A DNA stretch of 18,355 nucleotides, from the NCBI GenBank assembly GCA_964514225.1, contig CAZEPT010000007.1, forward strand, positions 1 through 18,355, given 5' to 3'. The position numbers and the translations under genes were made by a program. The notes below the pieces were generated by a model. That model was not told the origin of the DNA. It saw nothing but the letters and a program-made list of their open reading frames with translations, and did no database searches. Source of the DNA: CAZEPT01 sp964514225 (lineage in GTDB: Bacteria > Patescibacteriota > Minisyncoccia > Phycocordibacterales > UBA9973). Below, in pieces: positions 7,525 to 13,349 of the stretch. The stretch's first letter is position 1. Each line of letters begins with the position of its first letter.

Positions 7525-7533
7525 ATTATAGCA
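7525..7533 (-). promoter_or_regulatory. Extended -10 promoter of the sigma4-HARE gene
   Basis: TGCTATAAT, a consensus extended -10 on the minus strand. It predicts a leader of about 40 bases before the ATG at 7478, unlike the leaderless genes. I see no Shine-Dalgarno sequence in that leader. The rest of the 163-base spacer 7479-7641 holds only a weak 5-bp hairpin (TACCC/GGGTA near 7602-7617) that might end typA. Confidence 0.5.
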
Positions 7534-7641
7534 AATATTGAGCAAATCTATTATAAAATAAGGGTTGATTTTCTCATTACGAGAGGATTTCTGTATCTAA
7601 TCTACCCAATACGGGTATGAAAGAGGTATCTGTTTTGTGCT

Positions 7642-9429
7642 TTATTTCTTCGAACCTTTCATTCTGATTGATTCAGAAAGTATCTTCTTTCGAAGGCGGA
7701 CAGATTTTGGTGTAATTTCCAAATATTCGTCACTCGCCATAATTTCAAGTCCTCGCTCGATAGTCATCGTGTATGCAGGCTTGAGATAAATTGTTTCGTC
7801 AGTTCCAGATGCACGCATGTTAGTAAGTTGTTTTCCTTTGGTTGGGTTAACTACCATTTCTTCACCCTTGGTAACGTTTCCAACAACCATACCTTCGTAA
7901 ATATCATCACCGTGTTCGATGTAGAGTACTCCGCGATCTTGCAAGTTTCCAAGTGAGAATGAGAGCGCTTTACCGGGAACCATAGAAGTCATCGAACCGA
8001 CTTCACGTCGCTTAATTTCTCCAGCGTATGCATCAAATTTTAAATATCGTGATGAGAGAATTCCTTCACCTTTTGTTTCGATAATAAATTGACTTCGGTA
8101 TCCAAGAAGTCCACGTGTTGGGATCTCAACTAAGATACGCGTAACACCATGTCGCTCTGTCATAGAAGTAACGAGACCGCGTCGTCGTGTAAGTTTCTCA
8201 ATCACCGCTCCAGCAAATTCTGATGGAACATCGATTGTTGCTTCTTCATACGGTTCGAGTTTTTTTCCGTTCTCTTCTTTGATAATAACTTGAGGTTCAG
8301 AGACTTGAAGCTCATACCCTTCTCGGCGCATTTGTTCGAGGAGGACTGCAATGTGAAGTTCACCTCGTCCATATACCGTAAAGAATTCGTTATTATTAAA
8401 ATCAACTTTCAATCCAACGTTCACTTCAAGTTCTTTTTCAAGACGTTCTCTGATTTGACGTGATGTAACAAATTTCCCTTCTCGCCCAGCGAATGGAGAG
8501 TCGTTAACTAAAAATGAAAGAGAGATAGTCGGTTCATCAACAGCAATACCAGGACGCAGTGGGGTTGTCGGATCAGTTCGAAGTGTATCTCCGATAAATC
8601 CATCAGTGATTCCAGCAATCATGCAAATGTCTCCGGCAGATACTTCTTTTGCTTCTTGCTTTTGTACACCGTTAAATGTAAATAGTTTCGTAATTTTAAA
8701 TTTTCTTTCAACGCCATCAGGTACTTGGACCAAAAGCGTATCAGAGTCTTTGACGACACCTTGGTACACACGGGCGACAGAAAGACGTCCGAGGAAGTTA
8801 TCATAGCCTAAGTTGAATGTCTGTGCCTGGAATGGCTTATCTGCATCAACTGATGCGATGGGTACATGCTCAAGAACAGTGTCGAGAAGTGGCATGAGAT
8901 CTTTCCTTTCATCTGTGAGTTCCTTCATTGCAACACCGTCACGTCCAATAGCATAGAGTACTGGGAAGTTAAGCTGATGATCTTCTGCACCGAGTTCGAT
9001 AAAGAGCTCCAAAATTTCATCAAGTACTCGCTTTGGATCAGATGCAGGCTTATCTATTTTATTTAAAATGATGATCGGTTCATGCCCGAGTTCAAGAGAT
9101 TTTTTAAGAACGAATCGTGTTTGCGGCATCGGACCTTCTTGTGCATCGACAAGAAGAAGCACAGAGTCAACTGCTTTCAAAACGCGCTCAACTTCAGAAC
9201 CGAAGTCAGCGTGACCTGGAGTATCTAAGATGTTTATTTTTGTTCCCTTATAATTGACTGATGTGTTTTTCGCATAGATCGTGATTCCTCGTTCTTGTTC
9301 GATCTGGTTGGAATCCATCGTCTGTGTACTACTATCATCGATCATGCCTGTTTGACGCATCAATGCATCTGTGAGAGTTGTCTTTCCGTGGTCAACGTGG
9401 GCAATAATTGCTATGTTTCTAATTTCCAT
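7642..9429 (-). CDS. typA: Ribosome-associated GTPase TypA/BipA
   Basis: A translational GTPase related to EF-G that binds the 70S ribosome and supports 50S assembly and growth under stress. G motifs are complete: AHVDHGKTTL (residues 10-19), RGITI, DTPGHADFG and NKIDKP. EF-G-like domains follow, then the TypA-specific C-terminus with PTRGLLGYRSQF, KGEGILSSRY and NPTKGKQLTNMRASGTDE. At 595 residues it is of normal length and ends in a basic tail. The frame is open to an ATG at 9492, but I use the ATG at 9429: MEIRNIAIIAHVDHGK fits the family exactly, and the extra residues (MRYERRIFIWAFLF...) come from a hairpin-bearing leader. It is a single-gene unit with terminator-like hairpins upstream. 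Confidence 0.95.
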   Translation of the reverse strand: MEIRNIAIIAHVDHGKTTLTDALMRQTGMIDDSSTQTMDSNQIEQERGITIYAKNTSVNYKGTKINILDTPGHADFGSEVERVLKAVDSVLLLVDAQEGPMPQTRFVLKKSLELGHEPIIILNKIDKPASDPKRVLDEILELFIELGAEDHQLNFPVLYAIGRDGVAMKELTDERKDLMPLLDTVLEHVPIASVDADKPFQAQTFNLGYDNFLGRLSVARVYQGVVKDSDTLLVQVPDGVERKFKITKLFTFNGVQKQEAKEVSAGDICMIAGITDGFIGDTLRTDPTTPLRPGIAVDEPTISLSFLVNDSPFAGREGKFVTSRQIRERLEKELEVNVGLKVDFNNNEFFTVYGRGELHIAVLLEQMRREGYELQVSEPQVIIKEENGKKLEPYEEATIDVPSEFAGAVIEKLTRRRGLVTSMTERHGVTRILVEIPTRGLLGYRSQFIIETKGEGILSSRYLKFDAYAGEIKRREVGSMTSMVPGKALSFSLGNLQDRGVLYIEHGDDIYEGMVVGNVTKGEEMVVNPTKGKQLTNMRASGTDETIYLKPAYTMTIERGLEIMASDEYLEITPKSVRLRKKILSESIRMKGSKK

Positions 9430-9450
9430 AATATGTTTGTTTTCTATAAT

Positions 9451-9482
9451 AAATAAAAAGGCCCAAATAAAAATGCGCCTTT
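9451..9482 (-). promoter_or_regulatory. Hairpin with T-run in the typA leader (possible attenuator)
   Basis: On the minus strand AAAGGC (9482-9477) pairs with GCCTTT (9462-9457) across a 14-base loop, followed by TTTTATTTATT-type sequence. It lies between the putative typA promoter and its ATG, so it could reduce or condition expression. The stem is only 6 bp. Confidence 0.35.
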
Positions 9483-9496
9483 CGTAACGCATAATT

Positions 9497-9505
9497 AATA
9501 TAACA
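9497..9505 (-). promoter_or_regulatory. Extended -10 promoter of typA
   Basis: TGTTATATT on the minus strand. The predicted start near 9490 falls inside the upstream ATG (9492), which argues that the upstream ATG is not used and that typA has a leader of about 60 bases. Confidence 0.5.
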
Positions 9506-9533
9506 CGATTTTAAAAAAATTCCTAATATATGA

Positions 9534-9580
9534 GATACAAAATAAGCGGGGCACCTCAGGTGCCCCGCTTATTTTGTATC
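9534..9580 (-). terminator. Long perfect hairpin terminator of frr-rseP
   Basis: A perfect inverted repeat with 23-base arms (9534-9556 and 9558-9580) around one base. The core is GCGGGGCACCT with AGGTGCCCCGC, flanked by AAAATAA/TTATTTT. Read on the minus strand the GC core is followed by TTATTTT, so it fits an intrinsic terminator for frr-rseP. The near-zero loop and length are unusual. Confidence 0.75.
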
Positions 9581-9590
9581 ATTTTTTTAT

Positions 9591-9644
9591 TTTCTATCTA
9601 AAGAGTTTAAAGACATCAAATACCGTAACCAAAAGCATCAGTCC
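9591..9644. repeat. 54-base direct repeat, copy 1 (rseP 3' end at contig edge)
   Basis: Identical to 9768-9821. It carries the last codons of rseP and its stop on the minus strand and stops exactly at the N run. The length is close to a common assembler k-mer overlap, so this is most likely an unmerged contig overlap and not a real duplication. Confidence 0.9.
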
Positions 9645-9654
9645 NNNNNNNNNN
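9645..9654. other. Assembly gap (10 N) between typA and rseP
   Basis: Ten N join two contigs whose ends share a 54-base identical segment on the left and, 113 bases in, on the right. The distance across the gap should not be trusted. Confidence 0.97.
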
Positions 9655-9793
9655 ACCAGCCAATAACAGCTTTTTCATTATCATAAATAATATTCATATA
9701 TGAAGCAATTACCCAAACTTCATTATTATCTATATTTAAAGAGATAAGTTTATTTTCAATTCTTTCATTTCTATCTAAAGAGTTTAAAGACAT
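9655..9793 (-). other. AT-rich coding-like fragment, PAS/PAC-like, probably chimeric
   Basis: On the minus strand an open frame runs from an ATG at 9793 (overlapping the rseP end) into the gap: about 46 codons without a stop. Past the shared repeat it reads NERIENKLISLNIDNNEVWV, then IASYMNIIYDNEKAVIGW. The second half resembles the PAC end of a PAS sensor domain (WV.S...IYD....IGW.). Bases 9655-9767 are far more AT-rich than the surroundings. I think this is sequence from another organism or strain joined at the contig tip, not part of this chromosome. Confidence 0.45.
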
Positions 9794-9821
9794 CAAATAC
9801 CGTAACCAAAAGCATCAGTCC
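9768..9821. repeat. 54-base direct repeat, copy 2 (true end of rseP)
   Basis: Identical to 9591-9644. This copy is continuous with the intact rseP gene. Confidence 0.9.
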
Positions 9822-10856
9822 AACGAGGATGAAAAATGAGGTCGCATGGATGATGGTCGCTGTTTTTATGTTGATTGGTTTGCCTTTGATCTTTTCGATT
9901 AAGAGAAACAAGAGTCGTCCACCATCGAGTGCTGGTATCGGCAAAATATTGAGTACTGCTAAGTTAAGCGAGATAAGTGCAGTGAGTGAGAGCAGGTATT
10001 CAATACCGTAGCGGCTTGCGTCTCCGATCGTCTTGACGATACCAACAGGTCCTGATACTTCAACAGACGCTCCATCTCCTCTAATAAAGAGACTGCGAAT
10101 CAGTTGATACAACCCGCTGAAGATATCAGAAATAATTTGTCCGATTACTTGGAAACTATAGAGTATCGCCTTACCGATCGGAACATCTATATCACCTATA
10201 GTAGTTAGCCCTACACCTACTTTATACGAACCCTCATTTTCAAGAGGTGTGACCGTAAGCGACATCTCTTGTGTATCTCGAGACACAGTCACGATGACCG
10301 GCTCACCATATGATGTTTGAATGAGATCCGTAAACATGTAAGAAGAGTCTACTTGAGTCACTTCATTACCTACTGTAACAGAAAGAACTTCGTCCCCTTT
10401 TTTCACCCCACCTGTATCGGCACTGGCGCCAGGGACGACATCAGTAATCACCACGCGCTCATTTGAGACATACTCTTTAGGTACATATGAACCAACAACC
10501 GGTGAATTAGAGAGAAAAAGAAACAAGAATATTACCCAAGCCAAAACGATATTCATAAACACTCCAGCAAAGAGAATGAGCGCTTGTTGCCATTTTGGTT
10601 TTTTGAACAGTGCTCGAGAAATATCATGGGATCCCTCAACTGCGTCTTCACCATATATTTTAACGAAACCACCGAATGGGAGCGCATTTAAAGTAAATGA
10701 CGTTTCTCCTCTTTTAAACAATGTCGCTATCTTTGGAGGATAGCCGAAACCGAACTCATCAACGCGCACATCAAAGAGCTTAGCTGTCTTATAGTGTCCC
10801 CATTCATGAACAAGGACAATAACAAAAAGCACTACTATAAAATAGAGTATAGACAT
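9771..10856 (-). CDS. rseP: RseP-like site-2 zinc metalloprotease (M50)
   Basis: An intramembrane protease that cuts membrane-spanning substrates such as anti-sigma factors or leftover signal peptides. The zinc motif HEWGH is at residues 17-21 in the first membrane helix. FGFGYPPKI and LPFGGFVKIYGED follow. A second helix is AGVFMNIVLAWVIFLFLFL (about 96-114), then a periplasmic PDZ domain (about 125-215). The third zinc-ligand motif, LNILPIPALDGGRLL, is in the C-terminal membrane part, and a last helix ends at FKLFR. At 361 residues it is a one-PDZ form, shorter than E. coli RseP (450, two PDZ). The ATG at 10856 is 4 bases past the frr stop, so frr-rseP is an operon. Its 3' end is duplicated at the gap. 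Confidence 0.93.
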   Translation of the reverse strand: MSILYFIVVLFVIVLVHEWGHYKTAKLFDVRVDEFGFGYPPKIATLFKRGETSFTLNALPFGGFVKIYGEDAVEGSHDISRALFKKPKWQQALILFAGVFMNIVLAWVIFLFLFLSNSPVVGSYVPKEYVSNERVVITDVVPGASADTGGVKKGDEVLSVTVGNEVTQVDSSYMFTDLIQTSYGEPVIVTVSRDTQEMSLTVTPLENEGSYKVGVGLTTIGDIDVPIGKAILYSFQVIGQIISDIFSGLYQLIRSLFIRGDGASVEVSGPVGIVKTIGDASRYGIEYLLSLTALISLNLAVLNILPIPALDGGRLLFLLIEKIKGKPINIKTATIIHATSFFILVGLMLLVTVFDVFKLFR

Positions 10857-10860
10857 AGGA

Positions 10861-11397
10861 TTAGTTCATTACCTCGTTTTCTTTTTTACTAAACACTGCT
10901 TCAAGTGATTGATTAGCATCGTCAACGAGCTTCTGAAGTTCTTCTTTCATCCGACGAGCATCGTCCTCAGGAAGTGCATCTTCTTTAATCATGCCGAGCA
11001 TTTCCTCTCTAATTTTTCTGACAGTAATACGAGCGTCTTCGAGTTTTTCTTTAAGTATCTTCACAAGCTTCTGGCGGTTCTCTGTCGTGAGCATCGGGAA
11101 AATAACCCGAACACCAGCATCGTCCACGGCCGTACCAAGCCCGAGGTCTGAAGTCTGGATAGCTTTTTCAATATCTTTAATCTGACTCTTGTCCCATGGA
11201 ACGATTCGGAGTGTTTTAGGATCTTCGATGGTGACAGATGCAACATTTTTGATCGGCTGGAAATTTCCATAACTCTCAATTGAAATATTATCGAGGACAA
11301 TAGGGCTAGCCCGTCCGGTGTGGATTCCTTGATACATCGTCTCGAGCCATTCTATTCCTTTTTTGAATTGTTCTTTTGCAGTGTTGTGTGTGTACAT
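10861..11397 (-). CDS. frr: Ribosome recycling factor
   Basis: Splits post-termination ribosomes together with EF-G so that subunits can be reused. The 178-residue protein is close to the usual 185. Domain I helices and domain II strands are recognisable: GIHTGRASPIVLDNISIESYG near residues 24-44, TIEDPKTLRIVPWDKSQIKDIEKAI near 56-80, and LTTENRQKLVKILKEKLEDARITVRKIRE near 104-132. The N-terminus MYTHNTAKEQFKKGIEWLE fits the family start, and the TATACT box six bases upstream fixes it. It is co-transcribed with rseP downstream and isolated from the delta'-like gene by a terminator whose T-run touches the frr promoter. Confidence 0.96.
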   Translation of the reverse strand: MYTHNTAKEQFKKGIEWLETMYQGIHTGRASPIVLDNISIESYGNFQPIKNVASVTIEDPKTLRIVPWDKSQIKDIEKAIQTSDLGLGTAVDDAGVRVIFPMLTTENRQKLVKILKEKLEDARITVRKIREEMLGMIKEDALPEDDARRMKEELQKLVDDANQSLEAVFSKKENEVMN

Positions 11398-11403
11398 GAA
11401 CTG

Positions 11404-11412
11404 AGTATATCA
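11404..11412 (-). promoter_or_regulatory. Extended -10 promoter of frr-rseP
   Basis: TGATATACT on the minus strand, six bases from the ATG at 11397, predicting a leaderless transcript. It directly abuts the T-run of the upstream terminator. Confidence 0.62.
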
Positions 11413-11448
11413 AAAAAGAACCTTCGTATCAAAGATAGTAAGATTCTT
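11412..11448 (-). terminator. Intrinsic terminator of the mreB-delta' operon
   Basis: On the minus strand AAGAATCTT (11448-11440) pairs with AAGGTTCTT (11424-11416) with one G-T wobble. An inner TATC/GATA stem caps it, and a run of six T follows (the last two T of the stem plus four more). It lies between the delta'-like stop and frr. Confidence 0.75.
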
Positions 11449-11461
11449 GTTTTATGCTAAA

Positions 11462-12082
11462 TTATTTCTTCACCATAAGTGCAATATATTCAAAAATTTG
11501 TTTTGGTGAAGATTTTTGATAATTGAGCAGTTGAAGTCCATCTAGAAATACACGGCCGTTCTCTTTGTAATTTAAAGAATCTTTATCCGCCCCCAGCGTC
11601 AGATCTTCTATCATGCGAGACACGATTGTTTTTGGTTCAAGATCTGGATTCTGTTTCGTGAGCTTTTCAAAGAGTTTGATCCGCTCAGCAAAGTGAGCAT
11701 TATAAAAAGCACCTGCACTTTCTTTACCAAAGTGAGAAACTGGCGCGTCTTCTGACACAACCACTCCGCGAGATAAGAGCGTCTCAAAGACTGTTACTCG
11801 AGGCGAGAATGAAAAAATAATATGCGTATGAGAGAGTTCTTCGCAAATCTTGAGGAGTACTCCCTGAGACTCTGGGCTGCTAATCTTTTCTATCCGAACA
11901 ATATAGACAGTATTTTCGTCAGTATATTCACCGAGCTTGGTCCGAAGCATCCGAGCGTCTTCTATAGAGAAGGCGTCATACACAGATACGACCGGGACCA
12001 TATTCGGCGCATGTAGTTTCAAATAGTTTTGTACAGAGTCTATCCCTCCAAAAAAGAAATAGACTGTGTGGGTAAGTGCCAT
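11462..12082 (-). CDS. DNA polymerase III delta'-like clamp-loader protein (no Walker A)
   Basis: A 206-residue protein that I read as a reduced clamp-loader subunit. SIEDARMLRTKLGEYTDENTVYIVRIEKISSPESQGVLLKICEELSHTHIIFSF (residues about 39-92) follows the delta'/gamma pattern: recombinase-like helix, then a strand ending in I-x-K/D, then the NALLK-LEE helix and a T-x-FIL strand. The preceding P-loop segment is missing: the N-terminus MALTHTVYFFFGGIDSVQNYL has no GxxGxGK. The C-terminal half (130-206) would be the helical collar-type part. E. coli delta' also lacks ATPase activity, so this is not damage by itself, but the protein is much shorter than the usual 300-330. The ATG is 6 bases past the mreB stop, so they form an operon. 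Confidence 0.5.
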   Translation of the reverse strand: MALTHTVYFFFGGIDSVQNYLKLHAPNMVPVVSVYDAFSIEDARMLRTKLGEYTDENTVYIVRIEKISSPESQGVLLKICEELSHTHIIFSFSPRVTVFETLLSRGVVVSEDAPVSHFGKESAGAFYNAHFAERIKLFEKLTKQNPDLEPKTIVSRMIEDLTLGADKDSLNYKENGRVFLDGLQLLNYQKSSPKQIFEYIALMVKK

Positions 12083-12088
12083 AGTGGT

Positions 12089-13105
12089 TTATTTTTTTGC
12101 GATGATCGCTTTTTTATATGTTTCCAAGTGGTCGAGCGCAATACCGGTCCCTTTAGCAACACAATAGAGTGCATCTTCAGCAAGTCGTGCTCGAACTCCG
12201 GTCTTTCGATAGACGAGTTCAGTCAAACCGCGAAGCTGAGAAGACCCGCCAGTCATAACGATGCCGTTGTCGATAATATCTGAAGCAAGTTCTGGTGGAG
12301 TTTCTTGGAGGACATCTTTGATCGCATTTATTATCTGCTTGAGTTCTTTTTCGATTGCTCTCAGTATCTGAGAAGAAGATACGAGCGCGGTGCGAGGAAG
12401 ACCTTCAATATAGTCACGGCCTTTAATAACTAACTCTAAATCTTCTTCCATCTCAATTGCCACACCGATTTTTATTTTGATTTGTTCTGCTGTCTTATCT
12501 CCAATAGCTAAGTTAAAAGTTTTTTTGATGTAATCCGCGATTGCTTGATCGAGTTTGTCTCCGGCACATTTTACAGAAGTAGATTGGACGATTCCACCGA
12601 GAGAAATAACAGCCACGTCAGTTGTTCCTCCACCGATATCAACGATCATATGTCCTTGAGATTCATAGATAGGAATACCCGCACCGATAGCAGCCAAGAT
12701 AGGCTCTTTGACGACGTACGCATTTCGAGCGCCCGCTTTGATTGCAGCTTCCACCACAGCACGACGCTGTGTAGACGTAACACCAGCCGGAACAGAGATC
12801 ATCACATCAGGCTTAAACAAAGACCATTTAGGCATTGATTTACTAATGAAATAGCGAAGCATCGCTTCAGTTGCACGGTAATCAGCGATGACCCCGTCTT
12901 TCATGGGACGGTACGCAATAATACTATCAGGAGTTTTCCCGATCATTTCTTTCGCTTCAATACCGATAGCTAAAATTTTGTTATCTATTTCAGATACAGC
13001 CACAACAGATGGTTCATTCAGTACAATTCCCTTTCCAGGCACAAAAACAAGCGTATTGGCAGTTCCGAGATCAATTCCAAGTTTTTTTACAAATAGGTTG
13101 CTCAC
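12089..13105 (-). CDS. mreB: Rod shape-determining actin homologue MreB
   Basis: Forms membrane-bound filaments that direct peptidoglycan elongation. The actin-fold ATP site is intact: phosphate 1 GIDLGTANTLVFV (residues 10-22), phosphate 2 VDIGGGTTDVAVISLGG and adenosine motif MTGGSSQLRGL. Other MreB marks are NEPSVVA, RPMKDGVIADY and PAGVTSTQRRAVVEAA. At 338 residues the length is normal. The start is GTG at 13105, fixed by MSNLFVKKLGIDLGT and by the TATAGT box 7 bases upstream. No mreC or mreD follows; the delta'-like gene does. With mltG, ftsA and ftsZ in the same window it indicates a walled, dividing cell with an elongation system. Confidence 0.96.
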   Translation of the reverse strand: MSNLFVKKLGIDLGTANTLVFVPGKGIVLNEPSVVAVSEIDNKILAIGIEAKEMIGKTPDSIIAYRPMKDGVIADYRATEAMLRYFISKSMPKWSLFKPDVMISVPAGVTSTQRRAVVEAAIKAGARNAYVVKEPILAAIGAGIPIYESQGHMIVDIGGGTTDVAVISLGGIVQSTSVKCAGDKLDQAIADYIKKTFNLAIGDKTAEQIKIKIGVAIEMEEDLELVIKGRDYIEGLPRTALVSSSQILRAIEKELKQIINAIKDVLQETPPELASDIIDNGIVMTGGSSQLRGLTELVYRKTGVRARLAEDALYCVAKGTGIALDHLETYKKAIIAKK

Positions 13106-13111
13106 GGGCTC

Positions 13112-13120
13112 ACTATAGCA
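13112..13120 (-). promoter_or_regulatory. Extended -10 promoter of mreB
   Basis: TGCTATAGT on the minus strand, six bases before the GTG start at 13105. It predicts a leaderless mRNA starting with GTG. Confidence 0.63.
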
Positions 13121-13148
13121 CGAACTAGGGCTTAGGAAAAAGGTAACA

Positions 13149-13297
13149 GGTTCTAGAAAAATGAGCCGTGTTTATAACCACACCTATTGCAAGTATTGCA
13201 ATTTCACTGTATCTTTGTAAAAATAGAACCCATAGGAGTCATTCCACGGCTCTCTATCAATTTTATTAAAGGTTGGATTGCACTCCAGCCTTTTTTT
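13149..13297 (+). ncRNA. Candidate structured RNA with pseudoknot topology, ending in a terminator
   Basis: In this otherwise empty spacer the plus strand holds GGTTCTA (13149-13155), GAGCCGTG (13163-13170), a perfect hairpin ATTGCAA-GTA-TTGCAAT (13186-13202), TAGAACC (13224-13230) and CACGGCTC (13245-13252). The first pairs with the fourth and the second with the fifth, an interleaved order that forms a pseudoknot. A plus-oriented terminator follows at 13268-13297, so an RNA of about 150 bases would end there, before the priA promoter. It does not match SRP RNA, tmRNA or RNase P as I know them. I find no convincing plus-strand promoter. It may be a small RNA, a riboswitch-like leader, or chance pairing. 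Confidence 0.35.
13268..13297 (+). terminator. Intrinsic terminator upstream of priA
   Basis: AAAGGTTGGA pairs with TCCAGCCTTT (10 bp, one G-T wobble) around TTGCAC and runs into seven T followed by ATT. The orientation is plus, although no protein gene precedes it on that strand; this is the best evidence that something is transcribed from 13120-13260. Confidence 0.75.
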
Positions 13298-13298
13298 A

Positions 13299-13328
13299 TT
13301 AGAAATTAGAAATTGGATATTAGAAATT
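13299..13328. repeat. Heptamer tandem repeat TTAGAAA
   Basis: Units TTAGAAA, TTAGAAA, TTGGATA and TTAGAAA follow in register with a 7-base period between the terminator and the priA -10 box. They could be a binding site array or simple low-complexity sequence. Confidence 0.5.
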
Positions 13329-13334
13329 CTTTAG

Positions 13335-13343
13335 TGCTATACT
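13335..13343 (+). promoter_or_regulatory. Extended -10 promoter of priA
   Basis: TGCTATACT with six bases to the GTG at 13350; a leaderless transcript is expected. Confidence 0.63.
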
Positions 13344-13349
13344 TCGTTT

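Noticed and set aside
9430..9492. Upstream extension of typA to the ATG at 9492
   Set aside because: The residues come from a leader hairpin, and the predicted transcript start falls within this ATG.
9591..9821. True duplication of the rseP 3' end, or a mobile element with direct repeats
   Set aside because: The repeat ends exactly at the N run and has a length typical of assembler overlaps; no transposase or inverted termini are present.
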